A DNA stretch of 64,000 bases from UBA4582 sp965657335 (GTDB lineage Bacteria; Pseudomonadota; Gammaproteobacteria; Pseudomonadales; Azotimanducaceae). This document shows positions 7,943 to 16,083 of this stretch, one piece after another; position 1 is the stretch's first letter; each line of letters opens with the position of its first letter. The notes beneath the pieces were generated by a model. That model was not told the origin of the DNA, searched no databases, and saw only the letters and a program-made list of their open reading frames with translations. The stretch lies in the NCBI GenBank assembly GCA_965657335.1, contig CBFHOH010000012.1:1-64000 (forward strand), read 5' to 3'. The translations under genes were made by a program, and so were the position numbers.

Positions 7943-9637
7943 TTAACCGATTCCCCATGTTTCCGCCAGATATTTCCAATTGATGAAGTAGTAAACTGCG
8001 AATGAAACAAAGAACACCATTGCCAACACAAAGGTACCTGGCACTGTAATTGATCCACTACCAATACCAACATAGGCACTGTCTTCGGGCGGAGTCGCAA
8101 TGATTGGCGGAGATATTTTTTCATCGTCTCCCAGCTTCTTACCAAAAAGTAGAGAGCCAACAATAATTACACAAAATGCAGCGCCGCCAAGAACTGCCAA
8201 TAATACAGAGAGCCCGTTAAGCGCCAACAGCGTGTTTGCAGCCGCAGGGAACTCGTGCACAACCCCACCGGTCATAGAGAAGGTGATATCCCAGTGCCGT
8301 CTGGGCACACCAAGTGTACCTGCGCCCATTAGGAACAAAGCAACCCCGGCCATGCCGATACCAAACATATAAGGTTGCCAAGCAGCGACGCCTTTCATAA
8401 TCAGTTCACGTCGGAACAGCACGGGCACCAGCCAATACGTCAATGCCATGAATGCCAATGTTGTACCAATCACCACTGTCGCGTGAAAGTGTCCAGGGAC
8501 ATACAAAGTGTTGTGCATCAAAACGTTGATTTGCTCGACGCCCATGACCACCCCAGAAATACCTCCGAGGAAACCAAACCCGACAAGCGAAATAAACATG
8601 CCGGAGAACGTCGGATTGCCCCACGGAGCACGACGCAGCCATTCAAACAGTCCGTTATTGAATCCTTTCGCACGTTGTGCGGCTTCAATCGAGCCTGGCA
8701 CTGTGAGACCGTGCACCATGCTTGCCATGACGGCTAGATACATAGCATAGCTGGTATTGAACATTTTAAATTCAGAACTGACGCCAGGGTCGACGAGCAA
8801 ATGGTGCGCACTCGCGATCTGCAGAAACAGGATATACATAAAGAACGCCATTCGACTGACCTTCTCTGACATCGGTTTGGCGCCAAAGACGATTGCTGCT
8901 ATGGCATACCAGACAGCAATATGCGCAGACACATTTATCTGCTGTGAGGAATGACCAAAGCCCCACCAGATCAAACGGTAGGCCAGCGCATCAATCTCGT
9001 TAACGATACCCACACTCCACAACAGCGTCGGAACCAGAATGATCGCACCACTTATGATGGTAAACACAGCGATGATGGCCGCTGTTATAGCACCAAAAGT
9101 TACCAGTGAAACAGAGCCTTCGTACGTTTTCTCTTCTTTGGCAATCACGAGTGTGGCGAAAAAGATAAAGCAGCCAACCAACGCGCCGACGGCGAATAGA
9201 ATCAAACTGAGGTAGAACAGTGGGTGTGCTTCCATTGGTGCGTAGGACGTCATCATCACCGAGGCATCACCCGAGGCAACGATATAGTTGTTCATCAATG
9301 CACCGACCAGCATCAACCCGAATCCTCCCCAGGCAACCTTCGGAAATGCAATTCGGCAACTCAGCAACACCGCTGAGCAGAAATACAACAAGGCGATTTC
9401 AAAGAAGATCAACCAAAAGATCAGCACGTTAATGCCATGCGCCGTCAGCGTCAGGTAGAACATGTCTGCCTCGAGCAAATGCACTGCTGGCCATCGCGTC
9501 AGGCCTACGAGCAGCCCGTAAATACCACCAATCAAGAGGAACACTACTGCGGCAACAGCATTTGCCTTCATTAACTTTTCAGCGTCTGTTTCAAATTTTA
9601 GGCCCGTGTCTGGGCAGGTTCTGAATGTCGCACTCAT
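7943..9637 (-). CDS. Heme-copper subunit I lacking the active-site tyrosine (sNOR / NorY-like)
   Basis: The 564-residue protein resembles B-family (ba3-type) subunit I. It has His67 in helix 2, the copper-site pair His278-His279 in SAHHLLVDPG, and His383/His385 in VPGHFHAT for the hemes. In oxygen reductases helix 6 reads H-P-x-V-Y with the tyrosine cross-linked to histidine; here it is His229-S-S-Q-Gln233, so that tyrosine is absent. Loss of this residue is a hallmark of nitric oxide reductases. With the CuA subunit upstream and SenC downstream the layout is that of sNOR (NorSY-SenC). It overlaps subunit II by ATGA. Annotation as cytochrome c oxidase subunit I would be right at superfamily level only. 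Confidence 0.85.
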   Translation of the reverse strand: MSATFRTCPDTGLKFETDAEKLMKANAVAAVVFLLIGGIYGLLVGLTRWPAVHLLEADMFYLTLTAHGINVLIFWLIFFEIALLYFCSAVLLSCRIAFPKVAWGGFGLMLVGALMNNYIVASGDASVMMTSYAPMEAHPLFYLSLILFAVGALVGCFIFFATLVIAKEEKTYEGSVSLVTFGAITAAIIAVFTIISGAIILVPTLLWSVGIVNEIDALAYRLIWWGFGHSSQQINVSAHIAVWYAIAAIVFGAKPMSEKVSRMAFFMYILFLQIASAHHLLVDPGVSSEFKMFNTSYAMYLAVMASMVHGLTVPGSIEAAQRAKGFNNGLFEWLRRAPWGNPTFSGMFISLVGFGFLGGISGVVMGVEQINVLMHNTLYVPGHFHATVVIGTTLAFMALTYWLVPVLFRRELIMKGVAAWQPYMFGIGMAGVALFLMGAGTLGVPRRHWDITFSMTGGVVHEFPAAANTLLALNGLSVLLAVLGGAAFCVIIVGSLLFGKKLGDDEKISPPIIATPPEDSAYVGIGSGSITVPGTFVLAMVFFVSFAVYYFINWKYLAETWGIG

Positions 9638-10185
9638 GATCCGGGCTCCACCACGTGAATTTTTCCAATCATCATATGATGACCAATGCCGCAGTACTCG
9701 TTACAGATCACGCTAAACTCACCAGAACTGTTAGGTGTCAGCGTAAATACGTGCTCATACTTCGGAATAATTTGGATATTAATGTTGGCAGGCTGAAGCG
9801 AAAAACCGTGCTGCCAGTCCAAGGAACTAAGGTGAAATCGATAAGTCTGGCCACGTTCGAGCTCAATAATGGGCCAAAAATCCCACAACCTAGACACCAT
9901 GTAGACATCGCCACCCGCTGGTGGTTTGACCACCGGGTAGTTTCGTGGACCGTCCTGACGTACCGTGTATTCATCCACCATCGCCTGCGTTGACGCCATA
10001 AACTTTTCGGGCGTCGTCTTATAGGTTTCGTTGGAAAGGTTTTGATCTCCAGTGACGTGCCAGAAAGGCATCATAAAGGTCATCACAAGACCCCATATGA
10101 AGACGATAGATATCCAAATGAGCTCGGATCGCTCTATCGGTTCGTCCCACCAGATTTTCGATTTAGGTGATAGCAGTGTGCTCAT
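9634..10185 (-). CDS. Cytochrome c oxidase subunit II-like CuA protein (NorS-like)
   Basis: Subunit II takes electrons from a soluble cytochrome c or copper protein and passes them to subunit I. The protein (183 residues) has a single membrane helix near residues 25-45, fewer than the two of A-type subunit II and as in B-type enzymes. All CuA ligands are present: His in DWQHGF, and Cys, Glu, Cys, His and Met in CNEYCGIGHHMM. Two ATGs lie at 10191 and 10185. The second is preferred because the AGAGG site is eight bases from it and only two from the first. The stop overlaps the subunit I start. Confidence 0.9.
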   Translation of the reverse strand: MSTLLSPKSKIWWDEPIERSELIWISIVFIWGLVMTFMMPFWHVTGDQNLSNETYKTTPEKFMASTQAMVDEYTVRQDGPRNYPVVKPPAGGDVYMVSRLWDFWPIIELERGQTYRFHLSSLDWQHGFSLQPANINIQIIPKYEHVFTLTPNSSGEFSVICNEYCGIGHHMMIGKIHVVEPGS

Positions 10186-10231
10186 TTGCATTACCTCTTT
10201 ACCGGATTATTTCCTCGAGTATTCGCCCGAG

Positions 10232-10381
10232 CTATTTCGCTATTGGAATCGTCACGATTTCCATGATTCCCCAGATCAGATAGAGCACTGAGGGGAATGC
10301 AACTCCGATGAAAAGTAAAATGAATGGGTTATCCAGCACCCGCTGTATTAGCGGAGGAGTTCTGTTGTCTTCGTCGTCCAT
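10232..10381 (-). CDS. 49-residue single-helix membrane subunit, subunit IIa-like
   Basis: A short gene in front of the CuA subunit. It starts with ATG at 10381 after a good AGGAG site (seven-base spacer) and ends with TAG at 10232-10234. The peptide has an acidic N-terminus (MDDEDNRTPP) and one hydrophobic helix (about residues 20-40). It sits where B-type oxidases often encode their tiny subunit IIa. It is the first gene after the FNR-like promoter, 46 bases upstream of the CuA gene. Function is inferred only from position, size and topology. Confidence 0.7.
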   Translation of the reverse strand: MDDEDNRTPPLIQRVLDNPFILLFIGVAFPSVLYLIWGIMEIVTIPIAK

Positions 10382-10409
10382 CAAATTCTCCTAATACTTC
10401 TTTTTATTC

Positions 10410-10415
10410 AATATA
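10410..10415 (-). promoter_or_regulatory. -10 element candidate of the NO-reductase-like operon
   Basis: On the minus strand this reads TATATT. A start site about seven bases further would lie near 10403, about 41 bases from the centre of the FNR-type box at 10437-10450. This is the usual geometry of promoters activated by FNR-family proteins at -41.5. Confidence 0.45.
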
Positions 10416-10436
10416 CAGAAGACACAGAAGTGATCA

Positions 10437-10450
10437 TTGACCTCAGTCAA
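10437..10450. promoter_or_regulatory. FNR/DNR-type operator upstream of the heme-copper operon
   Basis: TTGAC-CTCA-GTCAA is a perfect inverted repeat with the spacing of CRP/FNR-family sites; the GTCAA/TTGAC half-site is used by NO-responsive DNR/NNR and by FNR. It lies 56 bases upstream of the first gene of the minus-strand operon. It suggests induction by low oxygen or nitric oxide. No FNR-family regulator gene is in the window. Confidence 0.6.
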
Positions 10451-10628
10451 GTAACCGTGCGCTTGATCTGGAATTCAACTACGGACACTTGGGTTTCGAG
10501 TCGCAAAAGATTTATCCGGCTTTGCTAACGAGGTCGCATCGATACAGGTGCATTGTTACAACGCCTCCATCGTCCGATCCCGAAGGAGCATTTACCCTTC
10601 TTAAGTTTGATGTTCTAACTTGATTCTT

Positions 10629-12227
10629 CTACTCAGTAAAAATATTAGAAGCATTCGTATCGAACTGCTCTAACAGAAATCTTTCCTGCGGCTTTTCCGA
10701 TGCTGTTTTGGGTATTTCATTCACCATCTGTATATATGTTGGCACAAAATTCGGTTCGAGGTCCTGACGACATTTGTTGAACACCGCGATTGAGTTAAAC
10801 GATTTTTTATCGCGAGGAACAACGGCAGCAACCACGTCTTTTTCGCCGGGAGAACCGGATAAGGCTGGAACGCCGTAAACAAAAACATCGGTGATCGCTT
10901 CACTTTCAGCAATCACACCCTCCACAAAACCCGGGTTGATAAAATCCCCGTTGTGTCGGATACCTCCACCTCGGCGATAGTCGAAATAGAACCAACCGTC
11001 TTCATCGCGGTGACAAATATCTCCACTGCGAAGCCATCCACCCGAAGTCTTTTTAGTCGAAGCTTCCTTGTTACGAAAATACTCTACTTGCGGCTGCGGA
11101 CCGGCGAGCGGGCGTGATATTAATTCGCCCAACACCCCATGAGGACATTCGTTATCGTCATCATCGACAATCTGCATTTCGGAACCAGGCGGAGGCTTGC
11201 CAAAACTACCCAGCGGTCCAATACCAACCGGGTTCACCGCCATGCCACCCTCTATCGCGCCATAGCACTCAAGCACCTTCAGGTTGAACCGCTTTTCAAA
11301 CGAACGCCAGATACCCACAGGCATACCAGCACTCACGACAAAATTAACCGGGTTGTCGGCGTCATTTTCTTTTTCCGGTTCAGAGTAGATCGCCATGGCC
11401 ATACCACCAAGCAGATTAAATACGGTATTCCCATACAGACGCGTGATGTCCCACAACCTCGATTTGGTAAATTTTCGACTAAAGACGGTGCGAAGACCCT
11501 GACCAAGAGTTGGTCCCAAGGTCATCATCTGAGCATTGCCGTGGGTGAGTGATAGTCCGGTATAGGGTCTGTCTGCCTCGGTAAACCCAACCAACCCACC
11601 AAACATAGTGGCACCACCGTAAGCTTCATTGGAGCGTACAACACCCTTTGGGTCACCCGTTGTACCTGAGGTATAAATTATCTCAAAGGGTTCTTTTCCG
11701 CTGCCCAATCGGACATTTACCGACGAATAGGGCTCGCTCAAGACCGAATCAAGGCTATCGCCACCGGCAATACTATCGGAATCAACATCATCACCTTCGT
11801 CACTCGACAGTATCCAGATCCATTCAAGACCTGGCAGCTGATCTCGAATATCCATGAGATTAGGCACGGCGTAGTCAGCTGCAATGATCCCCTTACAGCC
11901 TGAGTTGTTCAGCGTATACGCGAGTTTCGCGCCACGCGTTCGCGGATCAATCGGTACGAATACCGTTGCGGAGATCGATGTTGCGACCATTGCCTCGACA
12001 AACTCTGGATGGTTGCGCATAAAGAGCGCATATCGATCACCTGGTTGCATCCCACGGGCGATTAAACCTGCAGCAATTTTGTTGCCGTTCTGCCAGAGGT
12101 CTGCATAGGTTCTAACTTCATCCTCTCTGACACCAGCACCTTCAAAAGTAAGCACATCCAAATCGGGCTTCTGTTCAGCACGGATTGCAATCAGATCAGC
12201 AAGGATGAGTTCATTTCGCTCTCTCAT
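10629..12227 (-). CDS. AMP-forming acyl-CoA synthetase (crotonobetaine/carnitine-CoA ligase-like)
   Basis: An ANL-superfamily ligase that activates a carboxylic acid to its CoA thioester through an acyl-AMP. In the 532-residue protein the P-loop motif YTSGTTGDPKG lies near residue 185, the ECYGAIEGG motif is in the middle, and the hinge region reads SGGWLRSGDI with YFDYRRGGGIRHNG. The usual catalytic lysine near the C-terminus (PKTASEKPQERF) is present. The ATG at 12227 lies just downstream of the thiolase stop; a TTG start 30 bases upstream inside the thiolase is less likely. It is the last gene of a four-gene catabolic operon; the substrate is unknown. Confidence 0.88.
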   Translation of the reverse strand: MRERNELILADLIAIRAEQKPDLDVLTFEGAGVREDEVRTYADLWQNGNKIAAGLIARGMQPGDRYALFMRNHPEFVEAMVATSISATVFVPIDPRTRGAKLAYTLNNSGCKGIIAADYAVPNLMDIRDQLPGLEWIWILSSDEGDDVDSDSIAGGDSLDSVLSEPYSSVNVRLGSGKEPFEIIYTSGTTGDPKGVVRSNEAYGGATMFGGLVGFTEADRPYTGLSLTHGNAQMMTLGPTLGQGLRTVFSRKFTKSRLWDITRLYGNTVFNLLGGMAMAIYSEPEKENDADNPVNFVVSAGMPVGIWRSFEKRFNLKVLECYGAIEGGMAVNPVGIGPLGSFGKPPPGSEMQIVDDDDNECPHGVLGELISRPLAGPQPQVEYFRNKEASTKKTSGGWLRSGDICHRDEDGWFYFDYRRGGGIRHNGDFINPGFVEGVIAESEAITDVFVYGVPALSGSPGEKDVVAAVVPRDKKSFNSIAVFNKCRQDLEPNFVPTYIQMVNEIPKTASEKPQERFLLEQFDTNASNIFTE

Positions 12228-12232
12228 GACAA

Positions 12233-13465
12233 TTACTTTTCGAGAATAGAGACGCAAAGTGCAGCGGCGTCAGAACCCAGTGATCCGCCGCCGTTGTGCG
12301 CGAGAGCAATACGCGCGCCTTCCACTTGCCGCTTTCCGGCTCTACCTTGGAGTTGTTCTGTCAATTCGACGATTTGAGCAATGCCTGTGGCGCCCACCGG
12401 GTGCCCCTTACGCAACAAACCGCCACTCGTGTTAACAGGTAGTCGCCCTCCCAATCGCGTGGTGCCATCGCTGATCAGCTTGCCGCCATCACCTTTTGCA
12501 CATAATTGTAGTGACTCATAAGCCATAATTTCGGCAGGTGCTGACGCATCGTGGAGTTCAACCACACTTAGATCCTCTGGGCCATATCCCGTTTCCTCAT
12601 AGGCTTTTGCCGCCGCAAATTCTGCTACACCGGCTTCACCAGCCCTTCTATCCCAGCCAGAGTGCAACGCACTTGAGCGCACCTTCACAGCATCGCTTAA
12701 ACCGAGTTGTTTTTTCTTTGCTTCACTCACGATAACAACCGCTGCCGCGCCATCACCAATAGGGGAACACATGGGACGTGTAAGTGGTTCGGCAATCATG
12801 GGCGACGCTAAAACTTCTTCAACGCTCAGGGCCTCTCTGAACTGTGCTCGCATGTTCATACTGCCATGGAACGAATTTTTTGCGGAAACGCCCGCGAACT
12901 GTTCAACCGTTGTACCATAGGCTTCCATATGGGAACGAGCCGCAGAAGCATAGATATCCATGAACATCGATCGGTTCTCTCCGGCACCACCTGTGGCTTT
13001 CTTGGCACCGGATTTCTCGGCATTCTTCTTGAGATTAGCCATAATCTCGACCATGGCTTCAACATCAACCGCCCCAGAAAATGCAGCGAAAGACTTACGC
13101 TTATCTTCGTCGTACAGTTTCTCGACGCCCACAGCCAGCACTATGTCGTAGAGCCCAGCTGTCACCATGGCACACGCTTGATTAAAAGCCGTAGAAGCAC
13201 TAGCACATGCATTCTCGACATTGATAACAGGAATCTGGCCGATACCGACATTACGAAGAACGACTTGTCCCCGTATACACTCCTGTCCGGTCACAAGACC
13301 TGCAGCGGCATTGCCCACCCAGGCCGCCTCAATGTCCTTGTTAGTTAGGCCAGCGTCTCTAATAGCATCGGTCACCGCACCAGCACCGATAGCTTTTAAT
13401 CCCTTATCCATGTGTTTGCCGAATGGCGTCATGCCAACACCGGCCACATAAGCGTTCATCCTCAT
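12233..13465 (-). CDS. Thiolase-family acetyl-CoA acetyltransferase (SCP2-type)
   Basis: Thiolases cleave 3-ketoacyl-CoA with CoA as the last step of beta-oxidation. The 410-residue protein has the nucleophile in VENACASAS near residue 88, the GHPVGATG histidine motif near 355, and the late AHNGGGSLGSD motif. The last motif lacks the second cysteine of classical thiolases (CxG) and is typical of sterol carrier protein-x/lipid-transfer type thiolases, which act on bulky or steroid side-chain substrates. GGAG lies ten bases from the first ATG. The ligase gene follows directly, consistent with one operon. Confidence 0.9.
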   Translation of the reverse strand: MRMNAYVAGVGMTPFGKHMDKGLKAIGAGAVTDAIRDAGLTNKDIEAAWVGNAAAGLVTGQECIRGQVVLRNVGIGQIPVINVENACASASTAFNQACAMVTAGLYDIVLAVGVEKLYDEDKRKSFAAFSGAVDVEAMVEIMANLKKNAEKSGAKKATGGAGENRSMFMDIYASAARSHMEAYGTTVEQFAGVSAKNSFHGSMNMRAQFREALSVEEVLASPMIAEPLTRPMCSPIGDGAAAVVIVSEAKKKQLGLSDAVKVRSSALHSGWDRRAGEAGVAEFAAAKAYEETGYGPEDLSVVELHDASAPAEIMAYESLQLCAKGDGGKLISDGTTRLGGRLPVNTSGGLLRKGHPVGATGIAQIVELTEQLQGRAGKRQVEGARIALAHNGGGSLGSDAAALCVSILEK

Positions 13466-13484
13466 CTTTACTGTTCTCCATAAG

Positions 13485-14279
13485 TTAGAGCAGGCCAGGA
13501 GGCTCCACGTCGAAGGCGCGCTGCAGATACTTCAGCTCTTCTTCGCGTTCCGGCAGCGGTGCAGGTCTAGTGAACATCTTGTCTCGCTTGAGTTCGTCAA
13601 CCACATCATCATCGCGCGGATAGGGTGTGTCGAAGGAGTTCATTTTAAAAAGTCGGCCAAATTCTTGGCGCGGTCTTTGACCCCCAGCTTCCCAATGTTC
13701 CGCCGGATAACCGACCGTCTGGAGTAGGAGGAATCGACAGTGTTCAGGAATGCCAAGTGCCTTAAACATTTTTTCGCCAAACGGTGAACCCAGACAACAG
13801 GTCCCAAGACCAAGTTCGTAGGCCATCAACGTCGCTTGTGCAATTCCTTGGCCACAATCAATCTCACCCATACCCGGTGCCTTGAGATTGTCTTTAATGC
13901 CGCTGAAAACAGGTATCAGCTGTTCTTCCAGTGCCTTTCTACGCTCTTCTATCGTACCGAAACCGAGCGCACCCACGTCCAGCAGTTGTCTCAAACGATC
14001 TGATTGCTCTTCCACCATTTCTGGATCGATATACCAGACAATGACTACCGGCGCGACCTTCACTTGCCATCCTACAATCGTCGCTTCGAGTGAATCGAGC
14101 ACTTCCTGCGTAGCTGATTCTTTGTGTACCGCAACAGCACCGAGCGACTGCACATTGCCCCAATGCGAGGCGATTCTTGCAGCCTCGAACATCATTTGGA
14201 TTTTTTCTGGTTCTACTGACTTATATGGACGTACAAACCGAATAGATCTCCTTCTACCAAGTACCTCACGTAATTCCAT
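13485..14279 (-). CDS. Nitroreductase-family FMN oxidoreductase
   Basis: The 264-residue protein begins with the family's RRRSIRFVRPYK arginine-rich FMN-binding start and has the later GLGTCCLGSPFGEKM and LLLQTVGYPAEHW motifs. The family uses FMN and NAD(P)H to reduce nitro groups, quinones or enone substrates. It lies between the thiolase and an acyl-CoA dehydrogenase gene in one operon, so here it more likely reduces or oxidises a CoA-linked intermediate than a nitro compound. AGGGG precedes the ATG by seven bases. Substrate unknown. Confidence 0.87.
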   Translation of the reverse strand: MELREVLGRRRSIRFVRPYKSVEPEKIQMMFEAARIASHWGNVQSLGAVAVHKESATQEVLDSLEATIVGWQVKVAPVVIVWYIDPEMVEEQSDRLRQLLDVGALGFGTIEERRKALEEQLIPVFSGIKDNLKAPGMGEIDCGQGIAQATLMAYELGLGTCCLGSPFGEKMFKALGIPEHCRFLLLQTVGYPAEHWEAGGQRPRQEFGRLFKMNSFDTPYPRDDDVVDELKRDKMFTRPAPLPEREEELKYLQRAFDVEPPGLL

Positions 14280-14321
14280 CCTAAACCCCTGTTTGTTTGG
14301 CCTCTATTAGAGACTGAAAGG

Positions 14322-15521
14322 TCACGCGGCCAGTTGAGTTGCCCCCAACATACCCAGCACCTCATTACACCCGTCTTCAATCATCGAGATGCGCGCATCC
14401 CTAAAGATCTTTTCGATCGGGTATTCTTTTGTAATTCCGACCCCGCCAAAAATTTGGAAGGCAGCACTGGATACGTCAAATGCCGTTTGCGTTGATGTCA
14501 CCTTCGTGGCGATCGCCGCCGCTAGATTTGGTGCAGGGGAAGCCGCATTTAGCATGACAACGTTGAAGTTCAATGCCCTCGCCGCTTCAACTTTTCGATA
14601 CATTTCAAAAATTCGGCTTTTAACGGACTGATGCTCAATAATGGGAACGCCGCCCTGTACGTGCTCCTTGGCATAGTCAAGGGCAAGCTCAAAGGCGCTG
14701 CGGGCGACGCCCGCAAATATTGTTCCCATTCCCGTGTTAGCCCCCGTTAACGTCATGCGTGTGTGTAAACCATAGTTTTCTGGTGGCACAACCATGTAGG
14801 AAGGGGGTACGCGCACGTCGTCAAAGAAGACCTCACCCTGGTTCAACGCTCGCTGACCGATCTTGTCCGTGGCTTTGCCTTTGGAAACACCTTCCAGATC
14901 CAGCGGCACAAGGAATACCGCACCGCCTGTATTGCCGTCGGGCATTTCAACCGCGGTGAATAGTGCCGCCGAGCTTGCAATAGTGCCATTAGAAACCCAC
15001 GCTGATTTTTGGCCTTTAATGACGTATTCATTACCATCTCGTCTAGCGAAGCAGTTAGGTTTACCGCGGTTACCTCCCGCAGCTATGATGGTATCGTCGA
15101 AGTCAATCATGTCACTGCCATGATCTGGCTCTGTTATTCCCCAACAGCCTAACTCAGTCGCTGGGAATTGCGCTACAATTTCTGCATCACCAGTCGCTGC
15201 AGCGAGATTTGATGGGAAAGCACCGGCACCAAAGGCAATCGCAAACCCAGAGTCTCCCCAACCTAGCTCTTCGGAGACAAGTGCCTGGATCCTAGCGTTT
15301 TCAACCGGTGTCATGTCTGCCTGTTTTTCATTTAGGCCAAGAGCAACATATTGCGCGTGAACATCCCAGAAAATAGAGTCTTTCTCAATAGCCCGTTCAG
15401 GGGAGAGCTTGTCAAGGTGAATGCCTGCTGGACGCAGCACATCTTCGGCGAATCTATGGACCGTCTCTTTTACGGCCTGTTCTGTCTCGGATAGATCCCA
15501 CATCATCTGAGGTATGGGCAT
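14322..15521 (-). CDS. Acyl-CoA dehydrogenase
   Basis: An FAD enzyme that introduces the 2,3 double bond into an acyl-CoA. It is 399 residues long. The N-terminal helical part is followed by the GCWGITEPDHGSD flavin loop and QKSAWVSNG, and the C-terminal domain has FGGVGITKEYPIEKIFRDARI. Glutamate in SMIEDGCNEV stands where the usual catalytic base lies. GGAG is five bases from the ATG. As first gene of the operon with nitroreductase, thiolase and CoA ligase it starts a beta-oxidation-like pathway. Confidence 0.92.
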   Translation of the reverse strand: MPIPQMMWDLSETEQAVKETVHRFAEDVLRPAGIHLDKLSPERAIEKDSIFWDVHAQYVALGLNEKQADMTPVENARIQALVSEELGWGDSGFAIAFGAGAFPSNLAAATGDAEIVAQFPATELGCWGITEPDHGSDMIDFDDTIIAAGGNRGKPNCFARRDGNEYVIKGQKSAWVSNGTIASSAALFTAVEMPDGNTGGAVFLVPLDLEGVSKGKATDKIGQRALNQGEVFFDDVRVPPSYMVVPPENYGLHTRMTLTGANTGMGTIFAGVARSAFELALDYAKEHVQGGVPIIEHQSVKSRIFEMYRKVEAARALNFNVVMLNAASPAPNLAAAIATKVTSTQTAFDVSSAAFQIFGGVGITKEYPIEKIFRDARISMIEDGCNEVLGMLGATQLAA

Positions 15522-16083
15522 AACGACTCCGTATTAGGCGAGAGATAGTAGCGGATATTAAGCGTGTCCAACGATTAGACAATGACGTAAATCAACTATT
15601 TGCTAGTGCTTGATATTTTTTTACGCGATCATTGCGGCGCTACTTCGATGAAACCGGTACTTTATTGCGATTGCGGTTGTTGGTTTAAAGCACGCACAAT
15701 CGATATCCAGACGCAAAGATTCCGGTGATGTGAGCGCCCAGATAAATGGCATGTATTAGGCACCACCGCATTTAATTTGCTGCCGATCACCCGATACATT
15801 GAAGCAGCTTATCTATCGGTACTTGATTTCCCTCGAATAGCACTTGATAGCATTCGTTAGCCCGATGCAGACACTTCGACCGTTGTAAATTGCTTGGCAA
15901 CGCGTGTCATCCGAATGTCGACGACTTGTTCGTTATTTGGCGATCCTATTAAGACACTAAATCGCAAACAACGCATCGTGCTAATTGCGTTCAAGACGCT
16001 CTCGACCTATTCTTAAATAGGGCTGTGTGAGCAAAGTATTGCCACTCGCCTGTCCAGTAAATTTAGCCCAGGAAATGCAGAAC
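15522..16083. other. Intergenic region between divergent units
   Basis: No gene is evident in about 560 bases. It must hold the promoters of the acyl-CoA operon (leftward) and the dioxygenase gene (rightward). A one-mismatch FNR-like sequence (ATGAC-GTAA-ATCAA, 15582-15595) is present, but matches of that quality are expected several times by chance in a window of this size. A GTG at 16027 would extend the dioxygenase by 19 residues. Confidence 0.4.

Larger units (their letters stand above)
10382..10628. other. Intergenic region between the heme-copper and acyl-CoA operons
   Basis: Besides the FNR-type site and its -10 candidate I see no gene here. A weak GAAGG/CCTTC hairpin at about 10578-10600 could help end the acyl-CoA operon, which reads toward it from the right. 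Confidence 0.4.

Noticed and set aside
12866..13348. 160-residue frame opposite to the thiolase
   Set aside because: Antisense to a gene with intact catalytic motifs; no ribosome site or known domain.
15582..15595. FNR-like site upstream of the acyl-CoA dehydrogenase operon
   Set aside because: ATGAC-GTAA-ATCAA has one mismatch; several such matches are expected by chance in 64 kb, and the operon has no link to anaerobic life.
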